Source: Tritrichomonas musculus
Taxonomy: Eukaryota; Parabasalia; Tritrichomonadida; Tritrichomonadidae
Direction of reading: 5' to 3'
Assembly: GCA_039105265.1 (NCBI GenBank)
Contig: JAPFFF010000036.1
Location: 558,001-622,000 of the forward strand
Length of the DNA: 64,000 bases
Position 1 is the stretch's first letter; each line of letters starts with the position of its first letter. The notes under the pieces were generated by a model. It saw only the letters and a list, made by a program, of their open reading frames with translations, searched no databases and was not told the DNA's origin. Below are positions 9,002-17,504 of the stretch, one piece after another. A program made the position numbers and the translations under genes.

Positions 9002-9640
9002 TCAAATCAAATCATGTTGATGTTTGAATCTATTAATATATACGCTAACTTTTTGATTATTTATATCGTTCATTGAAATAAATTCATTTCCTGATTTATT
9101 TGTATTGATATGAAGAATTTTATAAATATTATCAGTAATCTTTGCATAAAAAATGTCTTCATTATTAGTATCATCATGGTAATAATAATACATGTTTTCT
9201 TCAAATTCTTTCCTTTCTGTCTTTGTTTCATAGAAATCAATAACAATTGCATCATCAGGTATATCATCAATGAATTCATATTGAATACCTTTATAATTTG
9301 ATTTATTTTTATTATTCTCTGAACTTGATACAAATCGTAAATTATCAAGATGATAATCAGTTTTGATTCTATTCTTATGGTCGACTTGTGGCAGATTATT
9401 AGGGTTTTCAATAAATTGCTTTGCTACAAGAATATGTTTATAATATATTTTGTTATTTAGGTTTACACACGGATAAACATTTTGTCTGTATTCACCTTCA
9501 GCTATTATTTTTCCTGTTTTCTTATTCTTGATGTTATAAGGGAAAGTTGTTTGTATTTCATAATCACTTTCAAAACCTTTCAAAGGTTCAAATTCAGCTT
9601 CAGTATTTTCAATTTGTGTTTGTTCAGTTGGTTGACTCAT
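9002..9640 (-). CDS. second HNH endonuclease, NUMOD4-like
   Basis: 212 residues, clearly paralogous to the nuclease at 149-724. It has the same order: FEPLKGFESDYEIQTTFPYNIKNK at about residues 16-40, then the HNH core QVDHKNRIKTDYHLDNLRFV at about 80-100, then IQYEFIDDIPDDAIVIDFYE and a Tyr-rich tail ending in VYINRFK. The N-terminal 15 residues are an extra acidic, Gln-rich leader. It lies between the fibre-like gene (one base after its stop, opposite strand) and the polymerase gene (same strand, upstream). A TTTATTTTTG box (9647-9656, read on the minus strand) stands six bases before the start. Divergence between the two copies is high, so duplication within the element family is old. Confidence 0.8.
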   Translation of the reverse strand: MSQPTEQTQIENTEAEFEPLKGFESDYEIQTTFPYNIKNKKTGKIIAEGEYRQNVYPCVNLNNKIYYKHILVAKQFIENPNNLPQVDHKNRIKTDYHLDNLRFVSSSENNKNKSNYKGIQYEFIDDIPDDAIVIDFYETKTERKEFEENMYYYYHDDTNNEDIFYAKITDNIYKILHINTNKSGNEFISMNDINNQKVSVYINRFKHQHDLI

Positions 9641-9694
9641 TTATAACAAAAATAAAAAATTGATTTTTTAAAATAAAATCATCAAATTAATTGT

Positions 9695-12600
9695 TTAATG
9701 ATTCTCAATGAAATAATCCTTTGCAGTGAAACCATTGACATAAGGACAACAACAATGATTCGATAATACCAACATTTTTGAATGTGCTGCTGTTAAAGCA
9801 TTTTTGATAACAGTTATTTTACTCATCAGTTGTGAATTCATTTGAAGGTTTATATTTTTGCCTTTCATTATTGATTGCTTATCAATGACATTTTTATAAT
9901 CACTTGATTTGATGTTGTTCTTCTTCAATGATATACCTATGAGTTTTAATGAAATTGTTTTGTCATCTGACCAAATCGTATAACACTTAGCGCATAAAGC
10001 AACTTGATTTGCTCCAAACTTTTCTACACAGCATCCGAGTATCTTTTTCTCATCATATACATCATTGATTGCAGGGTTTGGCATGAAGCTATAAATGTGT
10101 TTATCATAAAATGTTTTGTCTTTGATAACGTAATCAAACAACTGGTCAATCGGTTTATTCATATCACCAGCGATAGACATGTAAAGGCTGTCCGTATCGA
10201 CTGAGTTGAAATGAATCTTATTCATGTCAATGCATTTGTAAAGAAAGTCATAAAGGAAAGTCAAATACCAGTATTTCGCATTGTCTAATGTCCAAAATGA
10301 TTCCTGAAGACATGTATTACATTTGAATGAATGAGGTTGTGATTGTATCAAATAACAATCATTTGACAATTTACATCCATTGCGATAAGTATCGGATGCT
10401 ATCAATTGAAAGGCTTTATTTTTATCAACAATTCTGACTTTATTAAAGTTCTCTGAATTCATACCGTCATATCCGTAAGATCCGTTCATGCTAATCTTGT
10501 AAAACTTTTCGTTTCCGTGTGCCTTTCCTGACAATATATCTTGACGCTTCTTCATAAACTCACAAACAAATTGATTGAATCCGTCATGAGCTTCATATAA
10601 ACTTAAGCTCTTAATGTCATCAACTATAAGTCCGTGGTCAATTAAAAACCATAAAAGGTAATTCGAGAACGTCATAAACGTACCACATGTATCAAGCAAC
10701 ATTGTCAGCTTTCTTGTTTCTTTATCTGCTGAATTCAGTTTATTGTCTTTCATGTATTTGTACATATAACTCCCTATCGTTTGTTCATCATTCATTATAT
10801 TGATATTTCTAAACATAGGAGGGAAGTTAATCAAATCATTGATTTTATTCTTTGGGCATCTTAATTTGACTTCAGCTTTGAATATAAACTCAGGGTTTGC
10901 ATCAAATCGTTTCTTTGATTGAATGATATTCATTGCAGCATTGAATACCTTTTCATTCTTGTTTCCATCTTCATCATAAACATCAAATCGTTTTATAAAT
11001 GAACCAGGCATGTACATGATTCCTCCGTGATAGGGATTGAATGAATGTTTTACTGAACTGAATGATGAAGGATATAATGAATTGAAATCAATACCAGCAA
11101 CGTGTGAAACTATGTTTGAAGTGTCATAACTAATGATTCTGTCATTAACGGCATCATATTTGAGTTTATTGATTAATGTTTGACCTCTGATGTTCACTCG
11201 ATGAAGTACATTTGATAAACCTCCTGTTATGTTCTCTCTCAAGTTGTAGTATTCTTTTTCATCTGTTATGAGTGTTGGCAGGTGATGGAGCTTGCAGAAT
11301 TTCTTCAATTGTATTTTGGTTCTTGTTATCTTATCATCATCTCTTTGTCTCAAACGATTACATTCAGCACAAGCCAACAAACAGTTATCAATCTGATGTC
11401 CTTTGTTGTTATCAATTCGGTCAAGAGTTGGTTTGTTGTTGTAAGTAAAGTGTTCACCACACAAATGACATTTACCTGTTTCATTTGATTCATACAATTT
11501 CATGAATGTATCGAAATCTTTTTCACTAACACATTTTGATATATCTCGCTGATTTTGATTCATCTGAAGCGATGAATCGCCTTTTTGCAAGCAAAAATTA
11601 TGTTTCATGTCTTGCTTTCGATAGTTATCACATTTATTTAACCACCATTTCATTGTTGGTTTAAATGTATTTGTTTTATTGATGATTTCATAGTCGTTCT
11701 TCGGGTTGAAATCTTTGTAAGCAAGAGCATATTTGTAACATGATGCGTTCTTTGACAATGAAAGATTGCTAATCAAATCAACTTTATATTCAGAATTCAT
11801 TTGAATAAGGTTGTCAATAGGTTTAATCATCATTTCAACATCATTGTCATTGTATGATAACAAATAATCCCAACGTGTTGCAAACCTCTTTGAATCAATC
11901 AAATACTCTTCATAATCAGCTTTTGTTAATGGATTCTTTTGATTGAGATAACTGTAAAAGTCTTTGTATTCAAATGGTTCACTCTTTGATAACACTTCAT
12001 TATAATTAACACTGTTGATTGCTTCATAAGGAAAGACACCTTTCGAACTGTTAGATATACCACCAAAATCAATGCCAAACTGTTTGAGTGTTCCTCCTGC
12101 AACAAAAGCTTGTGCATCAATGAATCGTAATCGAATAGGGTACTTTGATGATTTCAATATGAATTGTTTCAATGATGTAGCTGTTCCAATCATTCCACTA
12201 TCGATAGACCAATGATTTTTAATCAATTGCTCTTTGAATAAGTTTGAATCAAATCGTGATGAATTAAAACCGAATACTGTTATTGTTTTCAATGATGAAT
12301 CTATTTTATTGAGTTCTTCTTCCGATTTATCTTTAATAAAGCTCTTCAAATGATTCAATTTATCAACATACACATCACAGCCAACAACAAATAGCCAGTC
12401 AATCCATTTGGCAATGAATTCATTTGTTCTTATATCAAAGTTCTTTGTTATCAAACCTTTATCAAGTTTCACACATGATGAAACACTCAAAGGAATCAAT
12501 CGAGAATTGATAACTGATTTATCACTGACTTTCTTTTCAATCTTTTGTTCCATTGTTTCAAAATCATAAGTGATATAATGAATTGTTGGCTTCCATGATA

Positions 12601-14275
12601 AACCGTATGAAAGACAATACAAATAAACAGGATTGTTTAAGATGTGCGGGCAGTAGGGTAAAGCTTCTCGTGAAGGAATGAAATCCTTTTTGAATTTACC
12701 TCCTAGCTTCTCACATTTATCTACATGTCTGTTGAATCTATCCATATGTTCATGTCCTTTATGAATATATGAACCACAATGAGGGCATATATGAATATTT
12801 GTTAATGCTTCAGCGTTGATGATGTACATTATGTGAAGTATCTTATCCTTTGAATATAACAGAGCTGAAAACGTTTTTGTTTCATCATCGACGTTATGCC
12901 ATTGGTCTTGTAAATCATAAATATTTTTCTCTTTGTCATATTCATATATGTTGACATTGATGTTATGATTCTTGGCTGATTCTTTCATTTCTTCAATCGT
13001 GATTCCTTTGAATGAGTTTATTAATTGATTTGCTGCTTTTGAAGGTTTCTTTGTATAGCTCAAACCGTGTTCATCACATAATATTTTCTTTGCTGCTGCG
13101 GTTCTGTTGGAGATTTTAAATGTTCGTGTTTCAATAAGTTGCTTATTCAAACAACAAGCAAGAAATCGATACCAACATAAACAATCATCAACGTTATCGA
13201 TAATGATATATTTATTTTTAATGAATTCTTTTGGTAAATCATCAATCTTTCCTGTTATCTTAACAACTCGTGAGATTGTAAATGATACTGACCAAACGAT
13301 ACATAATTTGATGTTTGAAGTAGTGGTTTCATATTCATGAATCTTTGATTCAATATACAGTTTAATTTTATCAATATCTTTATTCTCTCTGACAATTATT
13401 GGAATTGCTGCTTTATAGTTCTTCCATTTGATATCACTTGCCTCATACGTGTACCTTTCGTTTTCATTCTTTGGTGGTATCTCAAATATGCCTGTCAATT
13501 GAAAATATATTTTGAACGGTTTCACTTCTTGTTTAAATACTGTTTCAGTCAAATATTCATTGATGTCTTCAATTGATGAAACTCCGTTTTTGTAATATAT
13601 TTTGATTGGTTCTTTACTGTCTTCATCTAATCGTTCAACCTTTTCACTATCATTTGGGTATTGGTCAATGAAATGACTACATGCTTCAACTGCTTCATCA
13701 AAGTTCTCAGGTTCATTGATTATGAAATATGAATCATGTTTTGAATGAACACCTTTATAGCCAAACTTTTTGAGGTATTCAATTAATTCAGCATTTTCAT
13801 TGTTAAATCGAATGTCTTCATATCGTTGAGGCTGTTTGTTTGTCTTTGGCGGTAATGGTCTCAATAATATATTTTCAGATTTAATTAATTGAAGAGCTTT
13901 GTTGAGTGCATCATGAGCTATTTTAATGTTGTCCTCGATTTGTTTTTGTTTTAGTTTTTGTTCATCATCTTGTTCTTCTTCTTCTTCTTCAAATTGTTCC
14001 TCTTCCTCCTCTTCTTCTTCTTGTTCTTCTGCTTCTCTTTTCATTCTATTAACGAAATCTAATATTGATATGTCATCTATTCTATTACCTTCATGTTCTC
14101 TAAAACCAAATGAATTCAGATAGTTTTCTAAGATTGATTTGAAGTGTTTAACATCATAATCACTAGGTTTAGATGTTGATAATCGAGGTTTTAATTGAAG
14201 TTCATTATTGATATACCTGATTTGTTCAATAACAAATGATTTGGTATCTTTTTGATAGTAATAACGAGAACTCAT
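9695..14275 (-). CDS. polB: family B DNA polymerase (protein-primed type) with embedded HNH domain
   Basis: 1,526 residues; replicates the element. The 3'-5' exonuclease motifs are ITYDFETME (about 569) and FNSSRFDSN (about 668), with DVEMM near 815 as a likely third. The polymerase motifs are A, DFNSLYPS (about 1064); B, KISMNGSYGYDG (about 1258); and C, DTDSLY (about 1359). The N-terminal 550 residues hold an acidic Glu/Gln run (about 83-105), a Cys-containing OTU-like stretch (about 358-375, weak) and a Cys/His cluster HICPHCGSYIH...HVDKC near 495-525. Between the exonuclease and motif A, residues about 934-980 form a zinc-type HNH nuclease signature: CHLC, then LDRIDNNKGHQIDNC, then CAEC-N. 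That domain is in frame and unusual. The start is supported by TCATA at 14277-14281 read on the minus strand. It is divergent from the next gene. Confidence 0.93.
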   Translation of the reverse strand: MSSRYYYQKDTKSFVIEQIRYINNELQLKPRLSTSKPSDYDVKHFKSILENYLNSFGFREHEGNRIDDISILDFVNRMKREAEEQEEEEEEEEQFEEEEEEQDDEQKLKQKQIEDNIKIAHDALNKALQLIKSENILLRPLPPKTNKQPQRYEDIRFNNENAELIEYLKKFGYKGVHSKHDSYFIINEPENFDEAVEACSHFIDQYPNDSEKVERLDEDSKEPIKIYYKNGVSSIEDINEYLTETVFKQEVKPFKIYFQLTGIFEIPPKNENERYTYEASDIKWKNYKAAIPIIVRENKDIDKIKLYIESKIHEYETTTSNIKLCIVWSVSFTISRVVKITGKIDDLPKEFIKNKYIIIDNVDDCLCWYRFLACCLNKQLIETRTFKISNRTAAAKKILCDEHGLSYTKKPSKAANQLINSFKGITIEEMKESAKNHNINVNIYEYDKEKNIYDLQDQWHNVDDETKTFSALLYSKDKILHIMYIINAEALTNIHICPHCGSYIHKGHEHMDRFNRHVDKCEKLGGKFKKDFIPSREALPYCPHILNNPVYLYCLSYGLSWKPTIHYITYDFETMEQKIEKKVSDKSVINSRLIPLSVSSCVKLDKGLITKNFDIRTNEFIAKWIDWLFVVGCDVYVDKLNHLKSFIKDKSEEELNKIDSSLKTITVFGFNSSRFDSNLFKEQLIKNHWSIDSGMIGTATSLKQFILKSSKYPIRLRFIDAQAFVAGGTLKQFGIDFGGISNSSKGVFPYEAINSVNYNEVLSKSEPFEYKDFYSYLNQKNPLTKADYEEYLIDSKRFATRWDYLLSYNDNDVEMMIKPIDNLIQMNSEYKVDLISNLSLSKNASCYKYALAYKDFNPKNDYEIINKTNTFKPTMKWWLNKCDNYRKQDMKHNFCLQKGDSSLQMNQNQRDISKCVSEKDFDTFMKLYESNETGKCHLCGEHFTYNNKPTLDRIDNNKGHQIDNCLLACAECNRLRQRDDDKITRTKIQLKKFCKLHHLPTLITDEKEYYNLRENITGGLSNVLHRVNIRGQTLINKLKYDAVNDRIISYDTSNIVSHVAGIDFNSLYPSSFSSVKHSFNPYHGGIMYMPGSFIKRFDVYDEDGNKNEKVFNAAMNIIQSKKRFDANPEFIFKAEVKLRCPKNKINDLINFPPMFRNINIMNDEQTIGSYMYKYMKDNKLNSADKETRKLTMLLDTCGTFMTFSNYLLWFLIDHGLIVDDIKSLSLYEAHDGFNQFVCEFMKKRQDILSGKAHGNEKFYKISMNGSYGYDGMNSENFNKVRIVDKNKAFQLIASDTYRNGCKLSNDCYLIQSQPHSFKCNTCLQESFWTLDNAKYWYLTFLYDFLYKCIDMNKIHFNSVDTDSLYMSIAGDMNKPIDQLFDYVIKDKTFYDKHIYSFMPNPAINDVYDEKKILGCCVEKFGANQVALCAKCYTIWSDDKTISLKLIGISLKKNNIKSSDYKNVIDKQSIMKGKNINLQMNSQLMSKITVIKNALTAAHSKMLVLSNHCCCPYVNGFTAKDYFIENH

Positions 14276-14369
14276 TTATGATATAATTAAAAAATCAAAT
14301 TATTTGAATTTTGAAAAAATGTTAAATCAAAAAATAAAAAAAATATTTCGAGTTTTTTATTTCATTGAA
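14276..14369. promoter_or_regulatory. divergent intergenic region with initiator-like sites on both sides
   Basis: Minus strand: TCATAA immediately precedes the polymerase start. Plus strand: TTTTTTATTTCATT ends a few bases before the ATG at 14370, containing TCATT. An upstream in-frame ATG at 14304 would place the start before this signal, so I prefer 14370 for the rightward gene. Confidence 0.4.
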
Positions 14370-14720
14370 ATGTCTGAGTTAAGAGAAATAATAAAACACA
14401 TTGAAGAAATACATAAATTACTTTTGATATTAGAATCAAAACAAGAAGTAAGTGAAGAAGAAGAAACAAATGAAGAAGCAAATACAGAAGCAAACCATAA
14501 AAGAACACGTTCAATATTCAATTCATCAAAGTTCTTGAACAAGGATGAACGTGAAAAAGTTATACAATTTTTGGATGATAAAGTAATGAATGATATAAAT
14601 AAGTTGCCAGGACATAAAAGGTGTTCATATACACAAAACTTATTGAAGGAAAAATTGAAGTTAAATGTATCATCATATATGATTAACAGATTGTTGGCAT
14701 TTAAGAACAACAAAGAATAA
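14370..14720 (+). CDS. small Maverick protein, helical, DNA-binding-like tail
   Basis: About 116 residues starting MSELREI; a longer form from ATG at 14304 adds 22 AT-coded residues and is less likely because the TCATT initiator-like site lies between the two ATGs. Residues 1-30 form an amphipathic helix, residues 30-50 are Glu-rich, and residues 55-115 are basic and helical (KDEREKVIQFLDDKV, SYTQNLLKEKLKLNVSSYMINRLLAF). The last part has the length and pattern of a helix-turn-helix or SAP-like fold, but I cannot assign a family. It is first in a rightward run of small genes ending with the ATPase. It could be a regulator or a terminal-protein-like cofactor, which is speculation. Confidence 0.6.
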   Translation: MSELREIIKHIEEIHKLLLILESKQEVSEEEETNEEANTEANHKRTRSIFNSSKFLNKDEREKVIQFLDDKVMNDINKLPGHKRCSYTQNLLKEKLKLNVSSYMINRLLAFKNNKE

Positions 14721-14741
14721 AAATATCATTTAATTAATTTG

Positions 14742-14751
14742 TTTATTTTTG
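14742..14751 (+). promoter_or_regulatory. TTTATTTTTG box
   Basis: Exact match to the box at 131-140 and 794-803, here seven bases before the ATG at 14759. Confidence 0.45.
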
Positions 14752-14758
14752 GTTTAAA

Positions 14759-15004
14759 ATGAATAGTGCAATTAAAGGTTTGAGTTGTGATACATCATCT
14801 TTGCACACTCAGTTTCGAATAGTTAAAGACAAGATATTCAATGAATGTATGAATTCTGAAGATGATGCATTAAACGGAAAGTTTGATAAGATGATTCACA
14901 TATTGTCGATATATAAACAACTATTTAATGATATTGAATCAATCAAAATACAATTAAGAGCTATTGATGAACGTATCAAATCAGCTGAACAAATGACTTT
15001 ATAA
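14759..15004 (+). CDS. small helical Maverick protein, 81 aa
   Basis: 81 residues, predicted almost wholly helical with heptad-like spacing of hydrophobics (FRIVKDKIFNECM, FDKMIHILSIYKQLFNDIESIKIQL). This would suit a short coiled coil or a helical bundle. Mavericks are known to encode small coiled-coil proteins, but I cannot match this one. It has its own T-rich promoter-like box and lies in the same direction as its neighbours, 49 bases before the next start. Confidence 0.6.
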   Translation: MNSAIKGLSCDTSSLHTQFRIVKDKIFNECMNSEDDALNGKFDKMIHILSIYKQLFNDIESIKIQLRAIDERIKSAEQMTL

Positions 15005-15037
15005 ATGAATCATTGAATGACTCATCATTAATGTTGT

Positions 15038-15047
15038 TTTATTTTTA
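15038..15047 (+). promoter_or_regulatory. TTTATTTTTA box
   Basis: One-base variant of the element's recurring T-rich box, five bases before the start codon at 15053. Confidence 0.4.
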
Positions 15048-15052
15048 TTCAA

Positions 15053-15628
15053 ATGTCTTTAAGCCGTGCACGTATTCTTTCCAGCGAGAACGATGCATCA
15101 GTTAAACAAGAACAATCGACCAGTATTAATATAAACATCAAACCAAAGCAACCACAACCAGTTGAATATCCATCAGTTCAACCATTACCACAATCATCTC
15201 AAGCCACAAATTTTACTATACCTCAGATGAGTGGAGTATATCAATCACCGCAACCAACAAACAACGTTTCCCTAGAAAGAGGTATCAGTGATATAGGTGC
15301 TGATATAACAGAACTTGAAACCAAAAACAAATTCCTTGAGTTGTTGTTATCAATCTATGAAACAAACCCAATAAAAGTCAATGATTTATTAATTTGTCAT
15401 TCAAATACATTAATGGAGCTCATCAAATTACTAACACAAGCTGATAAAGTTGAATTGATTGTCAATGATGATTGTGCGTGTAATGGTTGTGTTTCTCGTG
15501 CCAAATATCTTTTAATTGATAGGATATTGGTGTACAAAAATAATGAATCAAATGACTTGAAATACAAATATAATAGCATTTATACCGAACTCATTAAACA
15601 CAACATTTCATTGAAAACATGTATTTAA
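15053..15628 (+). CDS. unknown Maverick protein with Pro/Gln-rich linker
   Basis: 191 residues. Residues 1-80 are disordered and rich in Pro, Gln and Ser (KPKQPQPVEYPSVQPLPQSS). Residues 95-190 are ordered and helical, with a compact Cys motif CACNGC at about 141-146 that could bind metal or form a disulfide. No known family is recognised. The position two genes before the packaging ATPase suggests a structural or assembly role by context only. Confidence 0.6.
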   Translation: MSLSRARILSSENDASVKQEQSTSININIKPKQPQPVEYPSVQPLPQSSQATNFTIPQMSGVYQSPQPTNNVSLERGISDIGADITELETKNKFLELLLSIYETNPIKVNDLLICHSNTLMELIKLLTQADKVELIVNDDCACNGCVSRAKYLLIDRILVYKNNESNDLKYKYNSIYTELIKHNISLKTCI

Positions 15629-15638
15629 AAACTAATAA

Positions 15639-15770
15639 ATGATATATGAAATATTAGTTGTTTCATTATTAACAGGTTTATTTTTAGTGAAGATTGTTGA
15701 AGTATCATTAATGATTCCTGACAAAGAACCAGAACTCAGTGAAGAGATAAGAACAAAAATGTATTCATGA
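15639..15770 (+). CDS. 43-residue single-pass membrane protein
   Basis: A short frame starting MIYEILVVSLLTGLFLVKIV gives one strongly hydrophobic segment (about residues 2-26), followed by a charged acidic tail (DKEPELSEEIRTKMYS). It fits neatly between the 191-residue gene (10 bases after its stop) and the ATPase gene (36 bases before its start), on the same strand. Small one-helix membrane proteins are common beside packaging ATPases in tectivirus-like and other membrane-containing double-jelly-roll viruses. A part in particle assembly or membrane interaction is inference. A TTTATTTTTA sequence (15677-15686) lies inside the frame and could instead serve a downstream start. Confidence 0.5.
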   Translation: MIYEILVVSLLTGLFLVKIVEVSLMIPDKEPELSEEIRTKMYS

Positions 15771-15806
15771 AGAGCTTTAACGAAAACTAAAGAAACGAAA
15801 CGTTTC

Positions 15807-16709
15807 ATGAAACCTACGCAGTTTAATTATAAAGAGATTTTATTCTCTAGTGGTTCAGATTATGATGATGACCAAATGAGTTTTGCATTTGAATATGAAT
15901 CATTCAAGCCAACAGTTAATGAAACAACATTTAATATTGATGATGAGATGAATAAAGCATATCAACGCAATGAATCAAAAATAAAGAATGAATCAATCAG
16001 ACCAATCGCAAACGGTATCTATTCATATTACAATTCATTAAACATACTCGTTGGTCAGCAAGGTAAAGGAAAGAGTCATATAATGCTACGAGATGTTATT
16101 CAAATGTCTCGAATGAAGAACGCTGGCTTTCATTTAATCGTTTATGTATCACGAAACGGAACAATTAACGATGCTACATTCGAAAGCCAACGCGAATTGA
16201 TACAGCTACCAATAAAAACTGTTGCTGACAGCAATGCTGAAGAATATCTTAAACAACTTGATTTATATAAAGAATTGTATAACAAATATTCATCAACACC
16301 AAAAATAGTAATCGATGAAAAGAAGCTAAATGAAATGTTTGAGTTTCTTCATATCGATAAACTAGGTAAACCGAATAAACCGTTAAATACAATCATTCTT
16401 TGTGAAGACTTCTTGAAATCAAAACTAATTAAATCATCTTATTTTATCAATACTATTAGTCAGCTTCGACACAAGAATTTAATCATATTCGTTAACATTC
16501 AGTTCTTCAAAGCTTTAACAACCGAATGGAAAAATAATGCAACATCATTCTTTATCTTTAGTGGTTATTCACGACAGAAACTCGGCTACATATATCAACA
16601 AGTTCCATTCCCAATAGAGTTCGAAGAGTTATGGAATCGATACAGAACAATGAAAGCACATCAATTCGTTTTAATCAATGTTCGAACTAATAACATTTCA
16701 TTCATCTAA
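15807..16709 (+). CDS. packaging-type ATPase (FtsK/HerA superfamily, A32-like)
   Basis: 300 residues. The Walker A loop is LVGQQGKGKSH (about residues 80-90), the Walker B-like strand is NTIILCEDF (about 195-203), and a downstream polar stretch TISQLRHKNLIIFVNIQFFKAL fits the sensor region of genome-packaging ATPases. The size and the order of motifs match Maverick/Polinton and NCLDV A32-type ATPases that pump DNA into capsids. Residues 1-65 are an acidic, variable leader. The gene ends overlapping the next, convergent gene by 12 bases (16698-16709). Upstream there is TTTCATG and no exact T-rich box, so it may be read from a promoter before the preceding small gene. Confidence 0.85.
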   Translation: MKPTQFNYKEILFSSGSDYDDDQMSFAFEYESFKPTVNETTFNIDDEMNKAYQRNESKIKNESIRPIANGIYSYYNSLNILVGQQGKGKSHIMLRDVIQMSRMKNAGFHLIVYVSRNGTINDATFESQRELIQLPIKTVADSNAEEYLKQLDLYKELYNKYSSTPKIVIDEKKLNEMFEFLHIDKLGKPNKPLNTIILCEDFLKSKLIKSSYFINTISQLRHKNLIIFVNIQFFKALTTEWKNNATSFFIFSGYSRQKLGYIYQQVPFPIEFEELWNRYRTMKAHQFVLINVRTNNISFI

Positions 16710-17156
16710 TACAATTTGTTGTTGAACACCAACAAACAGTTGTGGTGTATTGATATTATATTTTTGTCTCATCTGTTCAATGAGTTCTTTTGTTTTCTTA
16801 TCATTAACTTTCCTGATACTGTAATTATAATACTTGTATTCTTTAAATGATTGCTCTTCATTTGAACCTTCAACGAAGAACTCAATAGATGTTGTTGATA
16901 TTCTTCTTCTAACATTTGATGTTAATGTTATATATTCGAGACCAAGGTCGACAATCTTATCATAATATAATCGTTTGAATTCATTATCTTTGTTCTTCAA
17001 TGATATGTATATCACTTTAGATTTATATGCAGCCTTTCCACAAGGTATTGGATATCTATCACACAGAATTGAGAAATCACATTGTTTGAACTTCTCTGAT
17101 TCATCCAACATTTCAATAAGTGAATTGATGTAATCATAAACTTTTGGTGTTGACAT
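16698..17156 (-). CDS. unknown Maverick protein, 152 aa
   Basis: 152 residues with a mixed alpha/beta pattern: helix (VYDYINSLIEMLDE), a Cys-containing strand region (FKQCDFSILCDRYPIPCG) and several strands (KVIYISLK, LEYITLTS, TSIEFFVEG). Three Cys within residues 24-42 could form a metal site. It is convergent with the ATPase gene. A minus-strand TCACT lies eight bases before the start and TTTATTTTTG lies 30 bases before it (17187-17196), both supporting this start. No family is recognised. A jelly-roll minor capsid protein is conceivable from strand content, but unsupported by any motif. Confidence 0.6.
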   Translation of the reverse strand: MSTPKVYDYINSLIEMLDESEKFKQCDFSILCDRYPIPCGKAAYKSKVIYISLKNKDNEFKRLYYDKIVDLGLEYITLTSNVRRRISTTSIEFFVEGSNEEQSFKEYKYYNYSIRKVNDKKTKELIEQMRQKYNINTPQLFVGVQQQIVLDE

Positions 17157-17226
17157 ATCTTTAGAGTGAAATTAAAAAACAAAAAACAAAAATAAAAACG
17201 TCATTGAAGACACTTCAGATATCTTT

Positions 17227-17433
17227 TTAATAAATGAGTTCTTCAAGTTCAGCAATTAATTCAATAGGTCCGTTGAATTTCTTTAGTTGTTCAATAAAGT
17301 GATTTATCTCTTTTAGTACTCCGTCAACAACATCATCATTATCGTAGAGGTATTTTAATGCTGGTCTCCATCCTTTTAGCTTTTTGTTGATTCTATTAAT
17401 GAGAGTGCTTAATGTTTCGGCTTGGTTTGACAT
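17227..17433 (-). CDS. small helical Maverick protein, 68 aa
   Basis: 68 residues, helical throughout (TLSTLINRINKKLKGW, VDGVLKEINHFIEQLKKFNGPIELIAELEELIY). It is the gene nearest the right terminus, transcribed away from the end. A TTTATTTTTT sequence lies 17 bases upstream (17451-17460, minus strand). Similar in size and character to the 81-residue protein at 14759-15004, although I see no sequence match. Function unknown. Confidence 0.55.
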   Translation of the reverse strand: MSNQAETLSTLINRINKKLKGWRPALKYLYDNDDVVDGVLKEINHFIEQLKKFNGPIELIAELEELIY

Positions 17434-17504
17434 TTTATAAATTGCTGATAAAAAAATAAAAAATTTTTGAAAGTTCTATTTTTCGTTGTTGTTATTTTTA
17501 TTCA

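Noticed and set aside
13926-14123. Plus-strand Ser/Cys-rich frame
   Set aside because: Antisense shadow of the Glu/Gln-rich run in the polymerase gene.
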